DNA of 19,132 nucleotides, taken from positions 1 to 19,132 of the forward strand of contig CAZTPA010000052.1 of NCBI GenBank assembly GCA_964614525.1, written 5' to 3'. Below are positions 1 to 7,602 of this stretch, piece after piece. A model generated the notes under the pieces. That model did not search any database, had not been told where the DNA came from, and was given only the letters and a program-made list of their open reading frames with translations. Every line of letters begins with the position of its first letter. Position 1 is the stretch's first letter. The translations under genes were made by a program, and so were the position numbers. The stretch comes from PWND01 sp964614525 (GTDB lineage Bacteria; Bacteroidota; Bacteroidia; Bacteroidales; UBA7960).

Positions 1-381
1 TCATTCTTCCATAGCCGGATAAATACAGGATAAAATAAATTTACCCGAAGGATATAAGCTTTTTTCAACGTACAATCGATTGGGAGTCAGATCTATAATA
101 AACCAAATCTCTGCCATTTGCTCAATATGAATGCTTTGGGAATCCCGCAATGTCCAAAAATCAGTTTTAGAACCACCAATTGTCATATGTCCATCCTCAT
201 AAAAAATAGTTGGCGCAGATAAATCATAATTAACAACGTCAGGCGCAAGTTCCTGAATATCTGGCACACCCCATTTAGTATCAATAAGATCATCCATGTC
301 AAATTTAAACTCTACTTCTTTTTCGCATGAGCTTAAAAACATAAACATAATTATTATTACATAAAATATGCTAGTTCTCAT
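1..381 (-). CDS. Small lipoprotein, lipocalin-like, last gene of the surface-fibre-like operon
   Basis: I do not recognise a named family. The protein (126 aa from the ATG at 381) begins with a hydrophobic segment ending in the lipobox LSSC, followed by the acidic stretch EKEVEF. Acidic residues just after the lipid-modified Cys resemble the Bacteroidota export signal for surface lipoproteins. The rest alternates short beta-like stretches (FYEDGHMTIGG, IWFIIDLTPNRLYVE), compatible with a small lipocalin-like barrel of the sort often annotated in this phylum; this is a guess from texture. The open frame extends upstream to a TTG at 399, overlapping the preceding gene, but the ATG at 381 puts the signal peptide at the N-terminus and leaves a 7-bp gap after the upstream stop. 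The tight spacing implies co-transcription with the 1182-aa outer-membrane gene, so it may be an accessory lipoprotein of that assembly. The stop codon is exactly at the window edge. Confidence 0.75.
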   Translation of the reverse strand: MRTSIFYVIIIMFMFLSSCEKEVEFKFDMDDLIDTKWGVPDIQELAPDVVNYDLSAPTIFYEDGHMTIGGSKTDFWTLRDSQSIHIEQMAEIWFIIDLTPNRLYVEKSLYPSGKFILSCIYPAMEE

Positions 382-388
382 CTTAAAT

Positions 389-3300
389 TTATTTGTCAAT
401 AATAGTAATTTCTACACGTCTGTTTTTCCTTCGATTTTCTTCATTGTCATTCGTTGCAATGGGCCTTTTATCTTCAAAGCCTACGTAATCTATATTGCCA
501 AAACCTTGTTCAAACATGTATCTGGCAACATTTTCGGCACGTGTGGCGGAGATATCACGGTGGTCTATTGTTTCAAGAGCATCAGAATGTCCGGCTATTT
601 GAATTTTAACGTTTGGATTTTGTTTTAATTGTTCAATTAATCTATCCAGCTCAGGGTATGCATCATTTGGAATTTCAGCACTACCTTTAGTAAATTGAAG
701 GTTTCTAAGTTCAATCTTTGATCCGATAATTATATTGTCAAGCAATATTTCTTTTTCAACATCCTGAATTGTCAGTACTTGCTCAAGTTCAAGTTTATCT
801 GAATACATCCAATATCCAGGGGCGCTTGCTATTACTGAATAGTTCTCTCCTGTCATAAAGCTCAAGTGAAATCTACCTGTGTTTCTGTCTGATCTGGTTG
901 TTTCAATACTCCTTCCGCTGGTATTATCAACAACCTCAACAGTGGCACGCAAAGGTTGTAATGTGGTTCTGTCTTTTATAACGCCTGACAAATTCGTTCT
1001 TCTCACACTTACAATATCAGCATCCGCTGCCATATCTCCCGCATGAAAATCTATTTGCCGCCTCTTTTCATCAAAAACAAAATTAACTTCAAATTGCTTA
1101 TATGCATTAAGGTGAACATAAAAGCTGTCTTGTCTTAAATTAAACTGTTCCTTGAAAATGTTATGGACAGAAACAATATAATCATCAATACTTGGAGCAT
1201 AGAGTTCGAATTCTCCTTGTTTGTCAGTAAGCGTGGAAATAGTATTTCCTCTTGTATCAACGGCATTTACACGAATATTTGAGACATCAATTCTGCCAAG
1301 AGTTGAAAGCTTGCTTCTATTAAGAACTACTCTTCCGAAAATCTTATTTCTTTCCAAAAACGGAACAGTAATTATTTTATCTTCGCTGATTTCAATTAAT
1401 AATTCACTAAAATCCGGAACAAAAGAACCATTTTTATCAATATTGTTAATCTCAATTCTATATAAACCTGCAGCAAGGTTTTTATACGAAACTGTTCCGT
1501 CAGATCCGGATAATAGCCTATTATTAACTAATTGGCCTGTATACTCATATTCCTTATCAAATTCATCAAACATTTTTGGATCTTCTCTATAAATTGAAAC
1601 TAAAACATTATTGACTCCAGGTTCGTTAGGGTCTTTTTTTAAATTACCATTAAGATCACGGAACAAGCTGACTGTTAAATCATGGTACTTAATACGTGGT
1701 TGGTTCCAGTGAAAATCCTTTTTAAGCTTAATTTCAAAATATGCATTTGAATAATCATATTTATCTTCTGTTATTAAATCTGTTGAAACCTGGTAACTCA
1801 ATGTATTTAGAAGAGAAAGAGTGAATCCTTTTTTGAAAAATAAATCAATCTCATTATGCATGTGCATTCTTGTTGTTTTATATGTAAAATCATACATAAA
1901 GTTGATTTTCGAGGTAAGCTTTACAATATTCTTATAAACAAAACTCTCGTAATATGGCATTACTCTGATGCTCTGAGTGTAATAATTATTATAAAAATAT
2001 TGCAATTGTTGATTTAATGCATAAGGACCATAAAAATAATTCAGATAAGTACCCCATTTACCTCTTTTCATATTCAAGCTAAAATGAGCATTAAAAAACT
2101 TATCTCTACTACTAAGATTAAAAATATTTGTTCCAATGCCAGGTTCAGAATAATCGGAAACCCATGTATAGCCTAAAGCAAGAGATGGATTAAAGTACTC
2201 ATTATAGCTTTCACGAATTCTTGTCCCTACTTCAAATTTAGCACTGTTTGTAATAAAAGGATCATTCCCATTATAAAGATAAAAAGCATTAGAACCTTGG
2301 TTTTCATATATAGGACTAAAAAACAGAGCATATCCTTTGTCCATATACTTAGTTGTTCTTAGCTGTATTATGCGTGAACTGTGAAAGGTCTCTGAGAATA
2401 TACCATCAGAGTTTTCAATTATGGGATTATTTATCCTATCACTAAATATCAAGTCAAACAAATAACCATGTTTGTAAGGATAACTTATCATTCCATATAA
2501 ATTATGACGACCCGCATAGTGTCCGTAATAATTTGTTGTACCAAATTGCTCATTAAGTCTAAATCTTAAGTTTTTTATTCTTCCTGAATAATTCACTCTG
2601 AATCCATAACCAATTTCTTGTTTATCAACTTCAGTAAAAGTAGCATCACTAATTCCGGCATCAATGGTTAGCTTATGGTTTCTGAATGCATTAAAGTTAG
2701 TATTTAAACCATAAATTTCCGACAGGGAATTATGAAATTTATTATCAACATAAGCAAACCTGGGAGAAAAACTAAATAATTTTAATCTTGAGGTAATTCC
2801 ACCACCATAGTTTATGATAGGTCTAAACTGATTTTCTGAAGCTAATGCAAATATTTCATGTCTTTTTGATAATCTGTAATTAACTTGCAAACCCCTGCCT
2901 AAACCATGTTTTAATGCTAAGCCGGAAAGATCACCAACAATAAAGTCAAATTTCGTACTATTATATGCCACCCTAAACCTACTGCGACTCATAAAATCAT
3001 TAGACCTGCCAATTCCATATACCCTGAATCTATAATTGATATTTCTGTTCTTTTTAAATAAGATGTTACCAGCAATGTTACCCGAAAAATATGGACTATA
3101 TTGGCTAAACAAATTATGCATCATTATTTCAAGAATAAGAGGAATTTCTCCAGGTGGTATTTCATGTCTATAATCATCAGTTAAGTATTTAAACCAAAAT
3201 GTTGTGTTAAATATTGTTGCATCACTCACTCCCGCAAGATCAACTCTAAACATTGTTTGGATTGACTGATCATCATTATTTTTAAATTTTACAGGCACTT

Positions 3301-3937
3301 TAACAATAGTGTCTTTTCCTGATTCAAGCAATATATCATAGGCCAGGGTATTATCCTTTTCATTGGGAAGTGTAATATTTTCATTACTTGTTAAAGTAAT
3401 ATTAATCAATTCATTGACATTACCCCTGTTATTTAATAAAAAGCTTAATTCGCTATCACCTTTTTGCTGATCAAAATACGAAACTCTGGAAACAGGCCTA
3501 AAAACCAAATCGGAAACCCGAGGAATTTTAACATAACAATAAGCATTTGAGAGAGTTTGCCCGTCTCTGTCATTAACAGAACCAATAATTGAATACCCAA
3601 TATCTCCTTTTACATCTTTTGTAGCGGCAACTCTTATTGGTATACGCACAGAATCACGTGCATCAATAGTATAGTTTTGCCTGTCATTTTTTATAATTGT
3701 CCACCCCAATGGTGCGTTAAAATCAACAAAAACAACCTCTGTGGAATTTCCATTATTAACAACAGTTAATACATTAAAGAAAGATTTAGCTGGATCTACA
3801 ACAAGGTCGGAACTTCTGAAATATGATTTTATTTGTGGGTAATCACTCTGGAAATTATTGGTATTTTGAGAATAGGAGGTTAAATATGCTAAGGCAGATA
3901 TAATTACAAATAACAAATATTTGAATTGAATCTTCAT
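389..3937 (-). CDS. Usher-like outer-membrane beta-barrel protein with Ig-like domains and C-terminal OmpA domain
   Basis: The protein has 1182 aa. Residues 1-23 are a signal peptide ending SYSQ. Residues ~30-255 look like two NEW3/Ig-like beta-sandwich domains (FFNVLTVVNNGNS...; SELSFLLNNRGNVNE...). Residues ~265-745 are rich in alternating aromatic beta-strands with glycines and tyrosines, as in a large outer-membrane barrel. Residues ~750-850 carry an SdrD-B-like motif (FRDLNGNLKKDPNEPGVNNV). Residues ~865-960 and ~980-1050 are carboxypeptidase-regulatory-like sandwiches (GVIKDRTTLQPL...). Residues ~1075-1182 are an OmpA peptidoglycan-binding domain with IAGHSD (D1119), SATRAENV (R1133) and the terminal RRKNRRVEI. 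A large barrel followed by Ig-like domains, directly downstream of two small secreted paralogues, is what a fimbrial usher locus looks like, but I see no specific usher signature; the function is inferred. Alternatives are an autotransporter-like or purely structural OmpA-family protein. It starts 8 bp after the 177-aa gene. Confidence 0.8.
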   Translation of the reverse strand: MKIQFKYLLFVIISALAYLTSYSQNTNNFQSDYPQIKSYFRSSDLVVDPAKSFFNVLTVVNNGNSTEVVFVDFNAPLGWTIIKNDRQNYTIDARDSVRIPIRVAATKDVKGDIGYSIIGSVNDRDGQTLSNAYCYVKIPRVSDLVFRPVSRVSYFDQQKGDSELSFLLNNRGNVNELINITLTSNENITLPNEKDNTLAYDILLESGKDTIVKVPVKFKNNDDQSIQTMFRVDLAGVSDATIFNTTFWFKYLTDDYRHEIPPGEIPLILEIMMHNLFSQYSPYFSGNIAGNILFKKNRNINYRFRVYGIGRSNDFMSRSRFRVAYNSTKFDFIVGDLSGLALKHGLGRGLQVNYRLSKRHEIFALASENQFRPIINYGGGITSRLKLFSFSPRFAYVDNKFHNSLSEIYGLNTNFNAFRNHKLTIDAGISDATFTEVDKQEIGYGFRVNYSGRIKNLRFRLNEQFGTTNYYGHYAGRHNLYGMISYPYKHGYLFDLIFSDRINNPIIENSDGIFSETFHSSRIIQLRTTKYMDKGYALFFSPIYENQGSNAFYLYNGNDPFITNSAKFEVGTRIRESYNEYFNPSLALGYTWVSDYSEPGIGTNIFNLSSRDKFFNAHFSLNMKRGKWGTYLNYFYGPYALNQQLQYFYNNYYTQSIRVMPYYESFVYKNIVKLTSKINFMYDFTYKTTRMHMHNEIDLFFKKGFTLSLLNTLSYQVSTDLITEDKYDYSNAYFEIKLKKDFHWNQPRIKYHDLTVSLFRDLNGNLKKDPNEPGVNNVLVSIYREDPKMFDEFDKEYEYTGQLVNNRLLSGSDGTVSYKNLAAGLYRIEINNIDKNGSFVPDFSELLIEISEDKIITVPFLERNKIFGRVVLNRSKLSTLGRIDVSNIRVNAVDTRGNTISTLTDKQGEFELYAPSIDDYIVSVHNIFKEQFNLRQDSFYVHLNAYKQFEVNFVFDEKRRQIDFHAGDMAADADIVSVRRTNLSGVIKDRTTLQPLRATVEVVDNTSGRSIETTRSDRNTGRFHLSFMTGENYSVIASAPGYWMYSDKLELEQVLTIQDVEKEILLDNIIIGSKIELRNLQFTKGSAEIPNDAYPELDRLIEQLKQNPNVKIQIAGHSDALETIDHRDISATRAENVARYMFEQGFGNIDYVGFEDKRPIATNDNEENRRKNRRVEITIIDK

Positions 3938-3945
3938 CTTTTGTT

Positions 3946-4479
3946 TTATTGGGCTGAAAGTTTTAATTCAATATCTACAACATAATATCCCGGAGGTTCA
4001 TTAAGCAATTTGTCAATTCCTTTACCACATTTATAAGAGATAATAATAATATTGTCATCAAAATCTCCTTGTGGAGCTCCTTCAATTAAAGTTTGATAAT
4101 TACCTTCCAATTGTTTTTCCGGCTGAATATACATAGACAAGCCATTAGCACCTCCGCCATCTTCGGCCAACAAGCTAATATATCCGAGATCAATGTTCTG
4201 GCCGCCATCACCATGAATTTGGATAGACAAAGCTTTAAATTCAAGTTTCCACGTTTTTGTAGCATCAAGCTCATCAAAGAAATGAACGGCTAACCTTGTC
4301 CATTGAGCATATTCGACGCCGTCATTGTATTTGTTTAAAGAATTGATACGGAAATTTACGCTGCCACCACTGGTAATTCTAAGTAAACAAGTATCAGCTT
4401 CACAATCTTGAGCATTAACAAAGCTGCTAAAGCATATAAGCGTAATTACTATAAAGAATTTAAGGTAGAATTTTAACAT
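3946..4479 (-). CDS. Secreted fibre-subunit-like protein, short N-terminus (possible tip or minor subunit)
   Basis: 177 aa with a signal peptide ending VNAQ (residues 1-24). The mature protein is beta-rich and is a paralogue of the 201-aa protein upstream. Both share a block of the form LRhxxxSGGxhxFxhNxLxxYxxGh near the N-terminus, a late YxCG/WxCG cysteine (C151) and a C-terminal strand (PGYYVVDIELKLSA here, DRYSTNVFLILRP there). That final strand resembles the end of pilin-type subunit domains such as the spore-coat-U/archaic fimbrial class. It lacks most of the N-terminal extension of its paralogue, having instead a C-x4-C pair (C26, C31) immediately after cleavage. In donor-strand fibres the distal subunit typically has no N-terminal donor strand, so a tip or minor-subunit role is possible; that is inference. 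It lies 8 bp upstream of the usher-like gene, so the two are almost certainly co-transcribed. Confidence 0.75.
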   Translation of the reverse strand: MLKFYLKFFIVITLICFSSFVNAQDCEADTCLLRITSGGSVNFRINSLNKYNDGVEYAQWTRLAVHFFDELDATKTWKLEFKALSIQIHGDGGQNIDLGYISLLAEDGGGANGLSMYIQPEKQLEGNYQTLIEGAPQGDFDDNIIIISYKCGKGIDKLLNEPPGYYVVDIELKLSAQ

Positions 4480-4597
4480 TCCGTAGCTGTTAAGCTTTTG
4501 TTTCTATAATTACAAATATTAGAATTAAATAATATTAATCTTCGTATATATAATTAAATATACAATATAAATTAATATAATCTAATTCTTTACATCA

Positions 4598-4643
4598 AAA
4601 TTTTAAAAAGCCAGGCGAAACCTCACATGGCTTTTTAAAATTT
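4598..4643 (-). terminator. Intercistronic hairpin / partial terminator after the major subunit-like gene
   Basis: A perfect 16-bp inverted repeat (4598-4613 with 4628-4643) encloses a 14-nt loop that itself contains GGCGAAACC, able to extend the stem. The 3' arm carries CTTTTT. It sits just after the stop of the 201-aa gene and before the 177-aa gene on the minus strand. A stable hairpin here is expected to terminate or attenuate transcription, or to protect the upstream mRNA, so that the first subunit is made in excess over the downstream genes. Confidence 0.7.
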
Positions 4644-4665
4644 AAAATTAGAAGTATAAAATTAC

Positions 4666-5271
4666 TTAAGGTGTTGGCCTTAAAATAAGAAATACATTTG
4701 TAGAATATCGATCCGCAGCCAATTGTTGAGATAATATACTATTAGAATTCATACCTCCAATCATCGTACCACATTCCCAATGTATTGTAAAATCATTTTG
4801 TTGTATATCACCGGCATTTGTAACAGTTCCATTATATCCAACAATAACAACTTCAGCTGATGTGAGAGCCGCAGGCGCAGTGGGGTCATCTGAAGACACT
4901 GTTAAGTCAGCAATATCAAAGGTACCATTAGAAAGAACATGATATCCAACATTATCAAGATCCATACCAGCGGCAGCCACATCATCGGTAGAAACCAGTG
5001 ATGCCTCTTCTGAGTACATAAATACATCCCAGTCAACTGATGAAGCTACTGTAAACCTTGTGTCATAAGAAGATGAATTGTCAATTCCATTTTGATAATC
5101 TGCAAGAGTATTAAAATTAAACTCTATATTACCACCGGAAACAACATTAAGTCTTAAAATAGAGCTTAAAGTAACAGCAACAGGGATAACTGTTCTGTCA
5201 TCAACAGCTTGACCGTATGAAAGATTTCCTAAGAGTAAACTTCCAATTAAGATAAGAGTAATTCTTTTCAT
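4666..5271 (-). CDS. Secreted fibre-subunit-like protein (probable major subunit)
   Basis: 201 aa from the ATG at 5271, with a clear signal peptide ending LSYGQ. A second in-frame ATG at 5304 would add 11 residues that spoil the signal peptide, so I use the internal start. The mature N-terminus (QAVDDRTVIPVAVTLSSIL) is a ~20-residue extension with alternating hydrophobic residues, which could act as a donor strand. It precedes the SGGNIEFNFNTLADYQNGI block shared with the 177-aa paralogue. The rest is Ser/Thr/Asn/Asp/Ala/Val-rich and beta-like, with one cysteine (WECG, C167) and the C-terminal strand RYSTNVFLILRP. No lipobox and no T9SS sorting domain are present, so it should reach the periplasm by Sec and need another route to the surface. 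Being first in the cluster, followed by a stable hairpin, fits a highly expressed structural subunit. The family is not identified by name. Confidence 0.75.
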   Translation of the reverse strand: MKRITLILIGSLLLGNLSYGQAVDDRTVIPVAVTLSSILRLNVVSGGNIEFNFNTLADYQNGIDNSSSYDTRFTVASSVDWDVFMYSEEASLVSTDDVAAAGMDLDNVGYHVLSNGTFDIADLTVSSDDPTAPAALTSAEVVIVGYNGTVTNAGDIQQNDFTIHWECGTMIGGMNSNSILSQQLAADRYSTNVFLILRPTP

Positions 5272-5317
5272 AGTTATAGATTTTAAGTTCGTGAGAAAAA
5301 ACATTTATTTAAACATT

Positions 5318-5325
5318 CAAATATA
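5318..5325 (-). promoter_or_regulatory. Candidate Bacteroidota -7 promoter element for the subunit gene
   Basis: On the minus strand this reads TATATTTG, matching TAnnTTTG, about 46 bp upstream of the ATG at 5271. No TTG-type -33 element is visible at the usual 17-23 bp spacing, so the call rests on one motif in very AT-rich DNA. Confidence 0.35.
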
Positions 5326-5442
5326 ATACATATAATTATATAATTAAATAAATTAAGTAAAAAATAAGGTATATTGTTGAAATCTTTTTTTTATCTTGAA
5401 AATACTTTGATTAATGAGCATAATTTGAACACAATTTATTTG

Positions 5443-7407
5443 TTATTTATCAGCACCATTTCCACCAAGTTTAAACCCAATAACGAGAATATCATCAATT
5501 TGATCCTCATCTTTTTTCCATTCACAAAATGTTTCCTCAATTATTTCCATTTGTGTTTCCATGGGTTCTTTATGAATTTCTTCCAGCATTCCTACTAAAT
5601 TTTTCAGCAAGAATTTTCTGTTTTTAGGTCCTCCAAACTGGTCTGCATATCCATCAGAGAAAATATAAAACCAGGTTGGTTTATCAACATTTATAGTGAC
5701 TTTTGAAAAATTACGATCCAATTCTTTTTGTTTGCCTCCGATTGACATTCTGTCTCCTTTAATTACATTTACTTCCCCATCTTGGATATAAACAATAGGA
5801 TTCTGGGCTCCTGAAAACTCAAGTGTTTTCTCTTTCTTATTTATTACACAAAGAGATAGATCCATTCCGTCTCTATTTGTTCCTTCTTCTTGTTTTAAGG
5901 TCTTTCTGATTCCTTCATGTAATTCCTTTAATATTTTATCAGATTCAGTGATTCCATGATAAGTAATTTCATCCAGCAAATTATAACCAATCATAGACAT
6001 AAAAGCCCCTGGCACTCCATGACCGGTGCAGTCAACAGCAGAAATAATGAATTTGTCATTTTTAATAGGCAAAAAATCATCTTTATTAATGCTCTCATTT
6101 GAATTATTACTACTTATTTTATCTCCAAAAATGCTGTCTCTATTGGCTTTTTCTTTTGAGTTTTCAATTTCCTTAAACCAGTAAAAGTCACCACTAACAG
6201 TATGCAAAGGCCTGAAGAAAATGAATGATTCGGGGATGTATTTTTTCAAAACATTCTGGGGTGGCAATAATGCACGTTGTATTCCTTTTGCATAGTTAAT
6301 ACTATGAGTTATTTTAAGGTTTTGATCTTCTATTTTGTAGTATGCTTCCTGCAATTGTTTACTTTTACTTTCAATTTCTTTATTAATTATTGCCAGTTTT
6401 TTGTTTGCCCGTTTTTTTGCAAAATAATTCCAGAATACAACAATCAACATCAGGGCTACTACAATAAGAACTGCGATTCCATAATAAATTATCATTTTTT
6501 GAGTTCGCTCGCGTTCTTTTTGTTGTTCAAGTTGGGTTTTTTGCAATTCTTTTTCCTGTTCCAATATCTGGATAGACTGCTCCCTGATTTGATTAAGTCT
6601 CTGAGCCTGTAATAATGAATCTTCCTGAGCCTGTACTATAATTTTAATAGAATCTTGTTGTTCCTGATAAATCAACTGTTGAACTTTCCACTCTAATTCC
6701 TGTGCCCTTTTCTCAAGTTGAGTTTGTCTGATTTCGGCTTGAGTTTGTTCTTCCCTTATCTGAAAATCCTCTTTTATATTGCTTGTAGCCATATAACTCT
6801 GGTGGGTTTGATATTTCTGTCTGAACTCATCACTTTTGGCAATTAGGCCAAGATCATCATAATTTCGAGCTAACTGGCTATAAATACTTAACAGTAAAGT
6901 TTCATAATTAAACTCAAGAGATATCTCCATAGCTTCAAGCAAATAATCAATTGCTCGCTGAGTTTCCCCATATGCGTTTACAACATATGCTAAATCCACC
7001 AAACCTGTTGCTATCAAACGGTTACTGCCAATATTTCGCCTTATTTCAAGACTTCTGGAAAAGTAAGATCTGGCATTTACCAAATCTTCCATGTCAAGAT
7101 AAATTAAGCCTATATTACTATATACTTTTTGAACATTAAAGTCATCGTCAAGTTCCTTATATAATGGAATTGTTTCTAAAAAATAGCTGATAGCTTTATC
7201 TAACCTTTGATTGTCCCAATAAATAAATGCTATTTTGCTCAAATTTGCAACTGCATTTTTGAATTCCCCATTGTTGCGATAATAAGTAACTCTTTCCTCA
7301 AGCATTTCAACTTCTTCTTGCTGTTCATCATCCAACGGAATTGCTTGTTGTGAAAAAGCATTAATACATATCAGTAAAAAAATTATTATCAGTAAAAAAC
7401 TTCTCAT
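5443..7407 (-). CDS. TPR / coiled-coil membrane sensor with SpoIIE (PP2C-type) serine/threonine phosphatase
   Basis: 654 aa. Residues 1-20 are a signal peptide (…NAFSQ). Residues ~35-200 are TPR-type helical repeats (AFIYWDNQRLDKAISYF, YSNIGLIYLDMEDLVNARSYF). Residues ~210-305 are a Gln/Glu-rich coiled coil, ~305-327 a transmembrane helix (YYGIAVLIVVALMLIVVF), and ~333-365 a short coiled linker. Residues ~370-648 are the phosphatase, with acidic metal-binding motifs SGDFYW (D407), VDCTGHG (D459), FSDGYADQ (D585) and DDILVIG (D639). By family it dephosphorylates Ser/Thr on partner-switch proteins; the TPR region would be periplasmic and the catalytic domain cytoplasmic. Between FYWFKE and KFIISAVD there is a ~30-residue polar insertion rich in Asn and Ser. 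Two SiaC-like proteins at 12503-13452 are candidate substrates, as SiaA (SpoIIE type) acts on SiaC in Pseudomonas. It is divergent from the hybrid kinase and could read into the subunit gene 171 bp downstream. Confidence 0.9.
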   Translation of the reverse strand: MRSFLLIIIFLLICINAFSQQAIPLDDEQQEEVEMLEERVTYYRNNGEFKNAVANLSKIAFIYWDNQRLDKAISYFLETIPLYKELDDDFNVQKVYSNIGLIYLDMEDLVNARSYFSRSLEIRRNIGSNRLIATGLVDLAYVVNAYGETQRAIDYLLEAMEISLEFNYETLLLSIYSQLARNYDDLGLIAKSDEFRQKYQTHQSYMATSNIKEDFQIREEQTQAEIRQTQLEKRAQELEWKVQQLIYQEQQDSIKIIVQAQEDSLLQAQRLNQIREQSIQILEQEKELQKTQLEQQKERERTQKMIIYYGIAVLIVVALMLIVVFWNYFAKKRANKKLAIINKEIESKSKQLQEAYYKIEDQNLKITHSINYAKGIQRALLPPQNVLKKYIPESFIFFRPLHTVSGDFYWFKEIENSKEKANRDSIFGDKISSNNSNESINKDDFLPIKNDKFIISAVDCTGHGVPGAFMSMIGYNLLDEITYHGITESDKILKELHEGIRKTLKQEEGTNRDGMDLSLCVINKKEKTLEFSGAQNPIVYIQDGEVNVIKGDRMSIGGKQKELDRNFSKVTINVDKPTWFYIFSDGYADQFGGPKNRKFLLKNLVGMLEEIHKEPMETQMEIIEETFCEWKKDEDQIDDILVIGFKLGGNGADK

Positions 7408-7567
7408 ATATATATATTATACGGTTTGTTATTTTGTATGTAAAATTAAAAAATAAATTATTAAACTCACCTTTTTTATTATAAACAATGAAATTCTTTT
7501 AACTTAACTTAACTGTTAATAAGTTCTTAAATTTGTTATATAAAACGCTCAACTTATTAAAAACATA

Positions 7568-7575
7568 TATATTTG
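7568..7575 (+). promoter_or_regulatory. Candidate -7 promoter element for the hybrid kinase
   Basis: TATATTTG matches TAnnTTTG and lies 27 bp upstream of the ATG at 7603, implying a leader of about 20 nt. A TTTG lies further upstream at 7532-7535, but the 32-bp spacing is too long for a standard -33 element. It sits within the 195-bp divergent region shared with the phosphatase gene. Confidence 0.35.
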
Positions 7576-7602
7576 TCAATATATTAAAAACCTATTTGCA
7601 TA

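Noticed and set aside
368..628. Plus-strand open frame opposite the OmpA domain gene
   Set aside because: It is antisense to a well-supported coding region and shows no recognisable protein features; AT-rich DNA yields many such frames.
389..3937. TonB-dependent receptor interpretation
   Set aside because: The carboxypeptidase-regulatory-like domain and barrel invite it, but there is no N-terminal plug domain or TonB box, the regulatory-like domains follow the barrel, and the protein ends in an OmpA domain.
6277..6612. Plus-strand Phe-rich open frame with hydrophobic stretches
   Set aside because: It is the reverse complement of the coiled-coil and membrane region of the phosphatase gene; the Phe/Leu richness comes from antisense Lys/Glu/Gln codons.
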